In this document: positions 14,301 through 27,600 of the stretch, piece after piece | Numbering within the stretch: position 1 is the stretch's first letter | Layout of the letters: each line of letters starts with the position of its first letter | Assembly (NCBI GenBank): GCA_963514095.1 | Contig: OY741280.1 | Coordinates: 22,429,657-22,493,656 of the forward strand | Direction of reading: 5' to 3' | DNA length: 64,000 bases | From: Eutrigla gurnardus | Taxonomy: Eukaryota > Chordata > Actinopteri > Perciformes > Triglidae | Translations under genes and position numbers: made by a program | The notes under the pieces: model-generated | The model's database searches: none | The model's input: only the letters and a program-made list of their open reading frames with translations | Told to the model about the DNA's origin: nothing

Positions 14301-17300
14301 ATTGGAAAGAAACACATCAAACTTAATCATGAAAACAAAAAAACATTCAAACTAAAATATCAAAGGAATAGAAATGACTGTTGAATGAAGTTGTGTTGTT
14401 TGAAAGGCAAACAGAAAAGCCTTGAAAAGGCACAAGGAGTGAAACGGGATGATTTGTTCCCCTGAAGCTGTATCCATTTATATTTCCTTCCTTATATTTC
14501 TTTCTCCTTTTCCAAATCCTCAATGTAATTGACCCAGAGAGGCTCCATGTTGTTTTATGTCTTACAGGGTGCAACATGAGATAGCAAAGAAAAATCCCAA
14601 AAATCGAATCAACTAGAAAATAGCCGAGACGGGCTCAGGAAGAACATGTCGAGTTGTTATATATTTATCTGTCGTCTCGGTCCGTAATGAGGACGGTGAT
14701 GTTGCTTCTGAATGGAGCGAAGAGGTGATGGGGGGGGGGGGGGGGGGGGGGACCACCTGTAACGATCCCACCAATTACCGCTGCAGCAATGTTGCTGTTG
14801 GACATAATAATAGGGATGCCTCCCCTCGATCGCCGAGCGGTAACTGGCCGTTTGGACGTCCACAACATGTTAAAGTGGGACAAATTGTATATTTTTATGT
14901 TTTATTTCTTTATATTTACATACTTTTGTCTAAATTCTGTGATCGTTGCAGGTCTCAACACGACAAGATTCAAGATTTTTATTGCCACACACACAGTAGG
15001 ATCATAGTTCACACTGAGCAATCAAATTCTTATTCTGCAGTTTCCCTTCACACAGTGACCTCGAATACAAATAAAAACTAAAGGTATAAACGTAAAGAAA
15101 TATGTACAAAAGAACAAAAGAATTGCAGTTTAGCAGCATTTCTTGTATTAGAGAATATATGGTGCAAATATGAAGATGTGATATAAAAAGGCTATAGGAG
15201 CCGTTTTTCCTGTAAAGAATAAAGTTTGTCTTTGTCCCCTGCAGGATGAACCAGGCGCCCACCGCCGGCTTCGAGGAGGATGTGGGCGCCAGGACGACCC
15301 ACCACGTCATGTATCCAGAGAGTGCCATAGACCTGGACAACGCCACCAGTCTGGTGCTGATCCCCTTCAAGACCCTGGACCTGCAGTGGATCGTTAGCGC
15401 TCTGACCACGGGCACCATCAAACAGTAAGCATACTAATATGTGATCATATGAGGCACTAATCAATACTTTTATATGAAGAATCACTCGTTTTAATGTGAA
15501 AGGTGCAGAATACATTAAGAATTATGAGCCAACTCTGCACTTTTTTAGCGTCTTTCAGCTCATTATTTTTGTTTTTTTACGTCTCACAATTAATCAACTT
15601 CATCTCCGAGCCACAGCAGATAAATAAAACTTCTGATAAACTCACTAATTTAAAGGTAAAGTGAAGCTTAGTGGAGCATTTAGTGACTATCGTAAGGAGA
15701 GAGATATTGGTCACAAGTTGGTGGAGACCAAAACAACGTTCGTAGGAACATTAATATCGGGCTTGCATTAGCGATGCTCGCGTGTAAATAACAACTGATT
15801 GCTAGTGCTTTGGCAACTTAAAGGAGCGGTGTGTAGGATTAAGTTGCATTTTTTATGCTCACCCCTCCCTTTCCAAGCGTGTCAGGGACCCACGGTGGCC
15901 TCTTCAGGTAATGTAAAAACACTAGAGCCAGTGTTTTAGAAAACACAACGTTTAGTTTAGTTTCAGGTCACACGAATGAAAACACAATCATGAATATTCT
16001 ATTAAAATTTTCAGCCAATTAATCCGCCTAAATCCTTTTAACGAGGCGATAAGGTGTCAGTGTTGTGTCGCAGCTCGTTGCACCGCCACCCAGTAACAGA
16101 AAATCAATTAACGTTGGTTTGTAATGGAGCAATAATTGTGGCTATGACAGAAAAAAACAGACATGAAATTCAATATAAAAGGAAAAGACAACAACATTAA
16201 AGGGGGGGGGGGGGGGGGGGGGGTGATGTGACATGGTAATGTATGAAGACGTCTATTATTCCAGTTTTCTCTTCTTTCTTTTTGCTTTCCAGTCACAGAT
16301 CCAAAACTAGAGGCTTTCGATATATACATTTATTTTTTCTCAATAATTACTTTTTCCCAGAATGTCATTCTTGGGCAAAACCTTGAGTACGTGTTTGTGC
16401 TTTTATTCCCGTTTCTATATGCGATTAGCAGAAGTGCTCATTTACACACGTTTCTCAATTGAGTCAAAAACTTTTAATTGTCCAAGAAATGCAAAAAAAA
16501 GCCTCGAATTAATTATGAATCCATTAACTCTCTCTCCAAACACCCAGTTGTCATGACAACCCTCACTGATTATTCCCGTTTGTCAGATTGCCATAACGAG
16601 GGGATAATCACTTCACCTTCAGCTGCTTCATTCTCGTTATCATTAGCGTCATTACTGGACATCCAAATAAAATGAATAAATAAATGAAAGCTGCTGCCAA
16701 TAACTCGCCAACACGTCCGACGCTGGAAGGACGAAATCCAAACAACGTTTCAGTTGTTTTCTCCGACTGTGCCAAAGCAATCGTTCTGCATCATTAAACC
16801 CACTTTTCCTGGCGACAACGTGGGCATTAGCCCCGGCGGATCCCAACCCAGTGTGTTGAATACATTTGTGTTGTCTTGTTAGAATCCAATGGGTTGTTGG
16901 ATTTCACAGTTCGTTTTTTCCAGACGGCCATTAAAACCCATTCCAGTATAATCTTTGCAGTTTTAATGAGACACGTTGCTGCGATTGGCAATCGCCTTGA
17001 TGAAATAAAAATAAAAACTTCAATTGAAAATATTTGTCTGGGTTGTATCAGTGGAATCATTATGTTTTTATTTCACTTGTTGGTGCCTTTTAAGTTTAAC
17101 TTCACATTGATTTTACACTTTCACACAAAACAGATCCTTTTATCCGTGAAAATGGCAAAATATATTGAAAGTCCTGGTCTTTATCTTGTGTTACAGCACA
17201 TATACTTCTGTTACGTCCCGGATAAAGGCGAATAAAGATAAGGTGAGTCTTTTTTTTTTTGTTTGTTACACATTAAACACCTTAACCTGGAAAGTAGGCC

Positions 17301-18573
17301 TACATTTACTTGATGTATTGTTGTGTCGTGTACCGTACAGACATAAGTGTTGTTATATGTTACGTACCGTTTCTGTGTTCTTTTTCTGCGTCAGTAACCA
17401 TGGTAACGGTTGTTGTTTTGAGCTACGAGTTGACAGCGCTCTGAAGCAGTTTTGGTTAAAGTACAGTCAAAGAGGATTTGTTCACCTCTAATTTCCGACA
17501 ATTTCTACAATACTACAATTTTGAGTACTTTTTGGAATGATTTTTTTGTCGCTTTTCTTTTTTGTTATTCTTCAGATTAAGATTTAAAAATGCTCCAATC
17601 CTGCAATGACTCAATAATAGTTACATATTCTGCACAATGTGTGATTCTACTTTCTACTTTTTTCTACATTTTTCAGGTCATACTTTTCTGTCAATACTAT
17701 ACAGCCTACTGAACAATGCTGAGTCAGTTATGTAGCTGCAAAATCTTTCTTTGTGCAACACTTTTCTTTTATGCAGGTTCTGATTTACAGCCCGACGTTT
17801 TTCAAATACGTCTACGAGTCTTGGCTCGAAGGTCACGGACGGTATCCGTCCACCGGCTTCCTCAGCTTGCTGCTCGCCATCCACATCTGTGATGAAGTAC
17901 GTATGAACAGACTCAGTGAAGTGAAAATTAACGTTCAGTACACTTTCAGAATCCGTATACGTATATATACATATATATACACGTATTACGTCCACTGTAG
18001 GAAAAAAAATGGCTGATATAAAGAAGTTGCTTGGTTCTGCTATTACTGGATGTTTGCCGTTGCTATGACAACAAGTGAAAGCTACCGCTAGCATCTTAGC
18101 CCAACCGCTCCGATCAATAAACACCCATAAGATGACGATTTCATATAAATAAAACCAACAATAAGCATCAACATCATTACCCAAAGGACCTTAACGAGGC
18201 GTACATTCATGGGAATTTAGCTTTAGGTTGCTAGCATCGTAATAAACTCGCAAATTTGTGACTTTTTGTCTTGGAATATTGCCCCCCTCTCTCGGCTCCC
18301 TTTGTTTTTGTTTTTTTCCTAGTGGCCCTGATACGCCGTCGTAAATAAGTGTATATATATGTATATTTATTTATTTGTTTGTTTCCTCGCCGGCTGCAGG
18401 TCAGCGTGTTTGGATTCGGCGCCGACCAGTACGGGAACTGGCACCACTACTGGGAGGAGAACCACTTGGCCGGAGCTTTCCGACACACGGGAGTCCACGA
18501 CGGAGACTACGAATACAACGTCACGCTGCTGCTGGCGGACAAACGCAAGATCCAAATGTTCAGAGGCAGATGA
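4524..18573 (+). CDS. st3gal1: CMP-sialic acid: beta-galactoside alpha-2,3-sialyltransferase, ST3Gal1/2 type
   Basis: Transfers sialic acid in alpha-2,3 linkage to the galactose of Gal-beta-1,3-GalNAc on mucin-type O-glycans and some gangliosides; a Golgi type II membrane enzyme. Coding exons: 4524-4811, 6367-6560, 15245-15424, 17197-17242, 17777-17896, 18400-18573. All have GT-AG introns and phases agree, giving 333 residues (about 340 is usual for the family). Visible features: a short basic N-terminus, one hydrophobic anchor (about residues 9-28), a stem, sialylmotif L (CAVVGNSGNLKG), sialylmotif S (GHGRYPSTG), motif III (HHYWEEN) and motif VS (HDGDYE). One Cys lies in motif L and one in HICDE, the usual disulfide pair. 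N-glycosylation sequons include NFS, NAT and NVT. The fourth exon is only 46 nt. The subfamily (st3gal1, a teleost st3gal1-like duplicate, or st3gal2) is unresolved; the 8q24-type neighbours favour st3gal1. Confidence 0.9.
4812..6366 (+). other. st3gal1 intron 1 with repeats
   Basis: Contains an interspersed-repeat-like segment at about 4840-5215 (ATATATCGATA / TATCGTAATAC motifs), a (CA)n tract at 6073-6110 and a long (CT)n tract at 6282-6342, extended to 6358. The (CT)n tract sits directly before the 3' splice site (CACCAG, ending 6366) and serves as its polypyrimidine tract. No coding exon seen. Confidence 0.7.
6561..15244 (+). other. st3gal1 intron 2 (8.7 kb) with simple and interspersed repeats
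   Basis: The sialylmotif L sequence continues without gap across the flanking exons, so no coding exon is missing. The intron holds a (GT)n tract at 7944-8005, a (TTA)n tract at 8272-8350, a (CCCCT)-rich stretch near 10080-10105 and a run of 22 G at 14730-14751. An interspersed repeat at about 14220-14310 starts with GGCAAGGCAAGGCAATTTTAT and is related to 48880-48960. Another interspersed repeat lies at about 14960-15190 (AAGATTCAAGATTTTTATTG, then an AATAAAAACTAAAG-type tail), ending about 55 nt before exon 3. Moderate-complexity stretches such as 8600-8900 and 11000-11350 could hold conserved regulatory DNA, but nothing in the sequence alone proves that. Confidence 0.7.
15425..17196 (+). 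other. st3gal1 intron 3 with teleost-type interspersed repeats
   Basis: Segments at about 15655-15780 (GTTGGTGGAGACCAAAACA) and about 15815-16000 (GGAGCGGTGTGTAGGATTAA, then CTCACCCCTCCCTTTCCAAG) look like truncated copies of repeats that I remember as common in teleost genomes. I do not assign them to a named family. A run of 22 G occurs at 16202-16223. No exon is needed here because the reading frame joins cleanly. Confidence 0.6.
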
Positions 18574-18900
18574 TGCCGAAACGGACCTCAGCAGCCTTTT
18601 TGTGACGTTTCTTCTTCAGAATGTTTGTCCAAAGACGTTCCCCTCCTGAACTCCTCCGGTCCGTCCGGTTTCTTCTTTCTTCGTCTGATTGCGATGCTTT
18701 TGACGAAACACATTAATGGACAAAAGAAAGAAAAGCGGCGCTTGTTTGCATTGAAATATGTCTGGGCGTCAACCAGCATGCTGTACATAAAACGGGTTTT
18801 AGCACTATTGTGTGTACTTTTTCTTTACTATAAATGGCCTCGTCTCCACCTCTTTGTTTGTTCGTTGCCACTGAGAATAAATGCGTTGACAGCCGTGAGA
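18574..18900 (+). terminator. st3gal1 3' UTR with poly(A) signal
   Basis: The stop codon ends at 18573. A canonical AATAAA at 18876-18881 gives a short 3' UTR of about 300-330 nt. A second AATAAA near 20346-20351 could serve a longer isoform. Confidence 0.5.
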
Positions 18901-21178
18901 CAAAGAGCCACAAAGAGCCACAGATACGACTGTCGAAGTCGGAGGTTGTTTTGAATACAAATTGATGGATAACAAACCTAAAAGCATTTCAATGATCCTC
19001 GACTCGGCTGTAAAAAACAAACATCGCTTCAGTTTCACTCCGACCGACTCCGACCCGACAGCTATACCTGTCACTACAGCGCCGCCTCCGTCTGATTGCA
19101 GCCGTTAAATCTGGTTGGACAAGCAGAGACACTCAGAATCAGGTCCAGAATCAGCCCCAGAGGACGTATTTCACTATAATGTGACATTTAGAGCCGAAAG
19201 GGGTTTTTTAGAAAGTGCTGCAGGTCTCGAGTCTCTCCCAACACACCGCCACCTCCACTTACAAATAATTTATACTATGAAATAATATTTAAATTAAAAT
19301 AATAGTTTGTTAAATTACATCCTGACAATTTTATTTCTCAGAGTGATGTTTCAAAGCTCTGGTTTCTGGTCATTTTTAACGTAATACTTTTATATATTGA
19401 GTCTAAAAACACTGAAATTAAATCTCCAAAAACACAACCTTTCGGCGTCGGTCCACTTCGGTCCGGACTAATAAACCATAACATCGTGTAAAGGCATTTG
19501 TGTAACCCATGGAGGAAGAATCTTAATTACTTTGCTCTCCCTCTTGACATTCTCTCTCGCTGCCAACCAGCAGTTTGACATTTGAGTGAAATATGTTAAA
19601 AAAAAAGAAAGCTGTTTGAGAGGGATTGTTGTGAAAATGGGCACTGACGCCATGTGGTGATCCATTATCATCGGACTCAACCAAACTGCATAATTAAAGA
19701 CTTTCCCATCAGCCTCCGTCTTATTAACAATAAACACGCTAAACTTACAAGAGTATAATGCATTAAACATGCTACGTATTGGCACCAAAATCTTTGTATG
19801 GCATAAACAATATGTCAGAATTGGAACGCCCCCCTTACACCTGCTTCACATAGGCATTTTCACTGTGAGCTTGTGGGAATGCTATCATTAGCATTTAGCT
19901 CAAAGACCTGCAGTTGGCTGCAGACTCAAGGGTCCTGGTGTTTAAACTGTAGGATTTGAAATCCCTCCACAAGCTGAGGTCATGACCTCTGTGACCCGTC
20001 AGTGTTGGCCCTGATTACCCAATGAGCTGGTTTTCAGCCGACTGCAGCAGAACATGCGGACCGATGCTGCGATCAGCACGGTGTTGAAGCAAGGTCAAAG
20101 GTCACGGTCAAGAAGAAATCTACACAGCTCATTACAAAGTGGTTGTTTAGTGCTTGAGGGCTCTGGAGACCTGCAGCGTCGGTTTGTAGCTGTTGCTTTA
20201 AGGATCGTTTGATATGAAAACGTGAAACGAACGTTTAAGTTGTTAAAGTTGTAAAAAAAAAGTTGTGATCGAGTCGGGGGTGCCTTATCATCAAAGATAT
20301 AGTGTTCATACTGTACATTGTGATTTATACAGTACTGTTCATTTTAATAAAAGTAGGTGTTAAGTGCCTTTAATGGGAGTTTTTTTAAGACTTCATTTTA
20401 AACCATCAAATTGCACTGTATTATAAATATTTTGTTTTCATTGGTATTATTGCATTTGTTGGGACCTTTACAAATGTATCTTATTGTGTGTCGATTTTAA
20501 TGGAACAGTGCATCACTTTCAAAGTGATCTGTCAACATAAATGCAATTTAATATTAATGTGTTTAAATGTGTGTGTAATCACCTGAAATAGCGTTTTTAA
20601 TTCCTCATAATGAGCCGTTTATATCTCATTATTCACATTTTCATGTTGCCAAATCCGACACGCTGCACCTTTTAAGACTGACATGCATGATACATGCAGG
20701 ATATAACCACCTTGAGTAGATGTCAGGAAGATTGTTTCATAAACATTTTGCCTCAATTATTTATGACCTTTTTGTTATCATTTCCGCCAACAAATCTCTG
20801 ATATGGTTTTTGCTCCCTGTGCCTTCAAACACGATGGGACATTTGCCCGCTCGCTGTCTTCATGGTCTTTTTCTCTCTCTCTCTGTGTGAAAGGAGGCTG
20901 ATAAGGAGAAGAAACTACAAATATTTGTTAAATTCAAATTTGTCAGCCGCCTCGGCATGCATCGGTTCTGCAGGAGACACTGTCACCTACTGGACGAGGA
21001 CCTGGATCTCATCTACGCTTCACTTATTAAGTTGTTTGAATATCAAAAGCAGCACCTTCAAAAAAAATTACATTTTTTATTTTAGTGGTGGATTTTTCCC
21101 AGTTTCAGGTGTTGACTTGTGTGGGACAGACGGATAATGAAAAACCTGCATTATTCATTTATTCAGGTCTCACAATAC

Positions 21179-21237
<59 letters not shown>

Positions 21238-23399
21238 GTATATATATAATTTTATACAATTTTCTGAAGCTATAATATAGATATATTACTTAAACAAACT
21301 GGACTATGGAGCCATTTTTGCAAGTTAGTGTAATATAAATTATTTAACTAGATAATTAAATAAATCAGAACTGTTTTTGTTTTAAAGGGAAAAAATCAGA
21401 AACACGTACATTTTAATTAGTGAAAAAGTTGTTTCTGTTTAAGCGTCCCCCTCGTAAATAAATTAGTTTAATATTAAACACAACTAATAGACCGATAATA
21501 AAAACAAGTTTGAATGCCAACAGGTTCCTGTGGTTATATCTCTTCTTTTGTGTTAAATACTGAATAAATCAATTTACAGTAAATTAAACCGATGTGATGA
21601 CATCAGAACAGGAAATATAGAAATAATGAATGTGCTTCAGCAGAATGTTTGATTTTAAATGAGATTTAAAATACAGTTGTTCTCCCTGAAGACTTGAGTG
21701 CTCTTCACATGTCTTGTTTTTGTTGTTGTTGTTGTTTATGAAGCAGCTCAGACTCTCACAGCTCAGCAGTGAAGCTGCTTTTAAGGCTGCTGTGGGAGAA
21801 ACGCCTTCATTTTCACAAATGAGTATAATTAGCACAGTCGCTGAATCAAAAAATCAAGCTTCTTATTAATTCTTAATACTTATTTTTTCTTTTTAATGCA
21901 CTAGATATCCAAAGATGTGCAGACGGTTATTCTGAGTTATTCCATAATATAAAATGCATTAAAGGCTTTGTAGCTCGGCCGGTACATGTTGCATTAAAAT
22001 TTAAAATTCTCAGCTTGACCTTCTTATTATTTACCACTACTACTTAGTACTACTGTATTTATATCTCAGCCAGTGTATAAGATACATTTACTGACATAAG
22101 ATCTCAAATGAATGAATAAATAAACATTAAATTAATTCATGAATTCATTAACTAAGGACATTTACTAAAGGTGGACATGTTCAGTCTCTGCAGCCTCGAG
22201 TTCTGCTCGGTTTGTTTTGCATCCTTCAAGTTCACAGCTCATCATTTTTTTCTTGGCAATCAATAAAAGCATCCCGACCACAATAACAATGAATCCGTGG
22301 AGACGCTTCTTTCACTTTGTCAATTTTATTCCTGAACACTTTTCCAGAGTCCTTGAATTACTGGCTCACCCCAAACAATATGAGCTATAAATTAGCTGCA
22401 TTACAGCCCACAGGGTCTCATTAACTCAATCAATACATTTATAGACAGAGCAAACTCTCTTGAAGTTACATTCAGTGTGGAGTATTGATTAAGCACATTT
22501 AAGCTCACAATTGACAAAGTGCATGGAAGTCTGTTTGGCCTGCAGCCGTTGTCTTCATCAAACTGCTTAAAGCTCTGAACTGCATACTGATCCGCCGCGT
22601 ACGTTCATCCATGCAGTCCATGCTGCCCCCGTTGAACATTATGCAGTTTAAAATACTCAGTGTCGCCCTCTGATGAGCTTAATGTGACTCATAAAGAGCA
22701 CATGAGTGCCTCATTGTCTCCTTGCCTGTCACGTTAACTTTCAGGACTGACTTTCAGATTTCACATAATCCCATAATCATACAGGCTATAAAATCCATTC
22801 AAAGTTAAAGTGCTTCGGTAAGAGTCAAGGAAAAGCACAAAAGTTATTATTATCAGTCAAATATGATTTCAAGTAAAAGCGATTGATATGCAGAATTGCC
22901 CATTTCAGGGTTTCATAATTATATAGTTCATTGTCGAATTATTATTTATTAATGTATGACAAGGCATTCTTTTGTAGATTAAGAATATGTTTCGTATGTA
23001 ATCTCAATCAAATATGCAAAGCCAACATTAACTTAATATAGGAGATTAACAATATCAATAAAAGCAATATAATATAATATAATAATAAATAAATAATGAA
23101 TATAAAACCTGGAAAAGCATTGTTAACAACAACATAGCACAATTCCACCACAAGTAATAATAATAATGTATAATATATTATTATTATAATATTATATGAA
23201 TTGTAATAAAATGTTGTTATAAATTAGAATTATTTTTGATTAAATTGAAAATAATAAAATAAAATAAAATAAAATAAAATAAAATAAAATAATATAATAT
23301 AATATAATATAATATAATATAATATAATATAATAAAATATAATAAAATAAAAGATTACTGCTGCTGACAAGCTGTCTCCATGACGACTTTGACAGCGTG
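18901..23399. other. Intergenic region between st3gal1 and parp10
   Basis: AT-rich DNA without a recognisable exon. An (AT)n tract with GTATAT interruptions lies at about 21178-21250. An (AAAAT)n array that changes into an (AATAT)n array lies at about 23255-23350, immediately before the parp10 promoter. The stretch 22200-22850 is of ordinary complexity with no coding signal. Confidence 0.6.
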
Positions 23400-23518
23400 T
23401 GTTCACCTTTAAGACGTGCGACGTGATGACGTCACCGTCCGTTCAACAGGCAGAACAACACGGAAGTACGGTCTGGTTCAACTCCTTTAATGCGCATATG
23501 TTTCCCTCGTAGCGCAGG
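23400..23518 (+). promoter_or_regulatory. parp10 promoter / 5' non-coding exon with CRE palindrome
   Basis: Composition changes abruptly from AT repeats to CpG-containing sequence. A perfect TGACGTCA (CREB/ATF site) lies at 23427-23434. About 80 nt further, GCGCAG is followed by the strong donor GTGAGT at 23519. With the acceptor just before the ATG (TGTTGTGTAG, ending about 24639), this suggests a short untranslated first exon and an intron of about 1.1 kb. That intron (23519-24639) holds ATGC tetranucleotide repeats near 24310-24330 and a C-rich run at about 24470-24485. Confidence 0.55.
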
Positions 23519-24640
23519 TGAGTAAACATCCAACGAGCCCGTGAACTCTTCGTGAAACGTGTTTTCATTTCATGAATTATCAAAAACAACATCGTTTGCG
23601 TTAAAATAAAAACCAACATGGCAGCTGTTGCTAGCTGACGACTGGTTTCACTTTCTAGCTGGGAGGCTTTAGCTTTAGCTAAAGCTACGCAGCATAAACA
23701 CAGCAGACTATGACGTGGCTAAAACATATTTAATGACGCAAAAACACCACGTTTACATGTTTGTTCGTGAAATAGTGGTTATATAGAAGCTTCTTTACGT
23801 ATCAGAGTTGTGTGTGAGAGTTGTGTGTCAGAGTTGTGTGTCAGAGTTGTGTAGGCCACAATCACCGAGGCTCGTTTCTAAACTCACTACGAAGAAATGT
23901 TAATGTTGTATGTTAATCCTGCTGTCTTTTAATTTTGTCTGTAATGTGTAGTTTGTGTGTTTTTACTGTGCTTGAATATCTGCCCAGGGACTACAGGTGC
24001 AAAGTAGCCATTTAGCTAACCCTGGTATAGAAGCTATTCTCTGCATGGTCCCTGTCAAACAAAACCTGAGATACATAATAGAGACGCGGTTGTTCACGCG
24101 GGGAAAGTACTAAATCAGTAAAATACTTATTCTTAATTTTCTTATTACACGTGTCACATTAAATCAACATTATATCAAACACAATCACTTTAACGTGCAA
24201 CTTTCTGTTTACCTGCTTATGGACAGAACAGAAACCTAAAATTTAGGGTTTTAATGATCAATGTAAGAGGGGGAGAAAGTACAGTACAGTGTATGTATGT
24301 ATATATATATATGCATGCATGCATGCATGCAAAACATTTATATTAGATTAATCAATTAGTTGTCAACTTTTACATTAATTAGCTGCTATTTTGATAATTC
24401 ATTCATCAGTTTTAAGTTTTTTTAAAGGAAAACAAAAGCTAAAATACTGCAACTAACCTATTTAATTCCCCCCCCCCCCTCCCCCAAACAAATCAATAGA
24501 TTAATCTGCAATGTGAATAATTGTTATATTATGGTTATTACATTATTTACATTACATTACATACATTATTTATCAGGATATTTATCTAAATAAATGAAAA
24601 CGTCACAGAGTCTTCTATAAAAATGTGCCTGTTGTGTAGG

Positions 24641-27600
24641 ATGCCTGTGGAAAGCCCGGAGGAGAGGACGGTGGAGGTGCAGGATCTCCCTGCGGCCGTG
24701 GACGAGGAGCTGCTCTTCCTGTACTTCGAGAACAAGCGGCGCTCCGGCGGCGGTCCGCTCGTCTCCGTGGAGAAGACGGGCGACCGAGCCGTGCTGCTGT
24801 TCGAGGAGGCCGAAGGCAAGTGGCGGCGTAGATTGTTTGTTACAGGACACTTTGCATGTATATTAAATGTAATATTCCTTGACAGCCGCGGCCCGAGTGC
24901 TGTCTAAAGGCCACCGTCTGCACAACGTGGAGCTGAGTGTGAGGAAGCCGGCCTCGACGGACCGCCGTGCTCTGCTGCTGCGGGGGATCAACCCCACCAC
25001 CAGCACGGAGCTGATCGAGCTCTACGTGGAGAACCTGGCGGGGCTGAACGCCACCGACTACACCCTGTACCCGTCGCCGGGCAGAGATGTCATCCTCATT
25101 CACCTCAGACAGCCCTTAGCAACAGGTGCACTCTTGTTTTCTTTAAAACAACAAACATCTCTCACAGCGTTTTTTCAATATTAAAATTATTTTTTTTCCC
25201 GTTTATTTTAGATTTCCAAACACTAAGTGCTAAATTCTCCAAGAGGGAACTGGACGGGGCCGAGCCGACTCTGGAACAGACGGAGGAGACGGACTCGGTC
25301 CTGGTGAAGAACCTGCACCCCGGCACCACTCCAGACCTCATCGCGTTGTACTTTGAGAGCAAGCGAGGCGGCGATCAGAGGGTGAAGAAGGTCACGATGC
25401 TTTCAGAGGACACGGCCACGGTGTCCTTCTTCAACTATGAATGTAAGCTTTTATTTTAGTCCACAACCTCATCGTTTTATCCAAATAAACCAGAGGCCTG
25501 TAGAGACCCGGGGCAGGACCCCGATTACAAACTGTTCCTTATTAAACCGGCCAATAATAATGTGTAGTGCAGCCTGATTATAACTTATTGGTTGTTTTGT
25601 ATTTTATTGACTGTACGGTGACCTTGAGGGCTCCGAAAGGCGCCTATAAATAACATTTATTATTATTATTATTATTATTATTAGAGTGCCATGTATAACA
25701 GTACTTTGTAATGATGTATATATAAAATGCTAGGCCATTAAAATAAATGTTGACAAATTCATACATTCATTAACATATTTTAATTCCTTATTGGCTTTCA
25801 CAGCATTAAATGTAACAAATATTTCATATATTTGCTTATTATAGGTTGTATGCATGTTAAGATGTATTTTTGACATATTTGTATTTTTTGGAAGGAAAAA
25901 AGTTGCAGTAACTCTGGACCCCCCCTGTTGAAGATCCCTGTACTAATCCAGAATGTCTCCATTTAGCAGCTCTGGGATCAGTTCTGGCCCAACAGCACAA
26001 ACTTGGCGACGCTGATCTCGTCGTGACTCCGGACTTCGACTTCCTTCGCCCCGCGGAGAGATTAATATCACAAAACTCTGGAGCTGGAAGCCGGGATATG
26101 ATGGAGAAGAACTCTGAGGAGATTCAGATGCAGACCAGTCCTCCTGTGGTGAATCATGCAAACCGTGAGATGGCGTCGGAGCCTCTCGCTGCCCACGAGG
26201 AGGCGGCGGCGGAGGAAGAGGAGGAGGAAGTGATGGAGGATCAAACGGAGGTCAATGAAACGCCATCGAGCCACGTTGCTGTCGCCGACCCGGTAAAACT
26301 CGCTCTGCTTCGACGCACCTTCCTTCGGGACTCGGAGAAGTCTCACCCAGATCTCACCATCCAAGTCCAAGACGACGGCGTGCACATCACATGCACGGAC
26401 CGCCAAACGGTGGAGCAGGTAGAACGCGGCGTTTTGGACTGTTTGGGCTCGATGGCGGAGAGCCGCTTCACCCTCCAGCCTGACGAGGCTCAGTTTCTCC
26501 GGAGGGAAGACGTGGAAGCTCATTTACTGCAAACCCTGACTCAAACCGGGTCGCCGGCGGCGTACGCCGTCGTGTCGGAATGCGACGTGGCCGTGACCTC
26601 GCTGTCCGGGGACGGCGCCCGTCGGGCGTGTAGCTTTTTAAAATCCCAGGTGAGTCACGTCAGCGTGGCGGTGGACGCCGAACAAGAGACCACGCTGTAC
26701 TGCAGAGAGTGGACGGAGTTCCTGCAGGCGCTGGCGTTCGCCTCCGTGACGCCGTCGGAGCGAGGCGGCGGCCTCGACGTGGTCACGCTGAAAGGGATGG
26801 AGAGCGAGAAGCAGGCGGCCATCGCCGCGTTCCTCGCCGTGCCCATCGAGAGGGAGACGGTCATCGCCATGGAGCCGGGCATGCTGAAGTACATGCAGAT
26901 CCACTATCATCAGCTGATGGCCGACATGGACCAGGTGTCCATATTCCCCCTGGAAGCCGGGGACGCCTGTGGGCTAAAGGTACGTTTTACATTTAGATTT
27001 AGTCATTATTTAAAAATATTAAAATTAATACAGAAAAGCATAGAGATATTTATATTTTTTTTATATGTTCAAAAAAAGAGTTAGAAGTATGCACTTATTT
27101 AATCCCACCCCTTCTCCATATTGTGGTATGAAATCCGTATACATTTTTTCCAGAATGTTTCTAAATTCTGTTTTACATCAAATGATGTCTAATCATGTGG
27201 TAGATGAATCAAAATGCAACTAATCAATGAGAAAATATGAGAAATGTATTTAATTCTAATACCTTGTTATTCAGAGATCGTGAAAATGTGCTTAAATATG
27301 CTCTGAAATAATTTATAGAGGAGTCACAATGTACCACCCTCTTTTTAAAAATCATTACTTTTTTCTTTTCTTTTGGCTTAAATGGGGTGACAAACGATTA
27401 TAATTTTACCAAAAATCAAGATTTTTATTATAAATTCACAGAAATTCCGCACTTTCCAGTTCATTCTGTTTTTTATTAAAAAAAAAAAAATTCTCTTTTT
27501 ATTACAATTTCCATGTCCATATAATCATTTATAATGTATATGATTATTCTCAATTAGCCATCTGTCAATTTACATTTGTAGCCCACAACAAGGACTCACT

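Noticed and set aside
18359..18649. Alternative frames over the last st3gal1 exon
   Set aside because: Only the frame ending at 18573 encodes sialyl motifs III and VS and joins the previous exon in phase.
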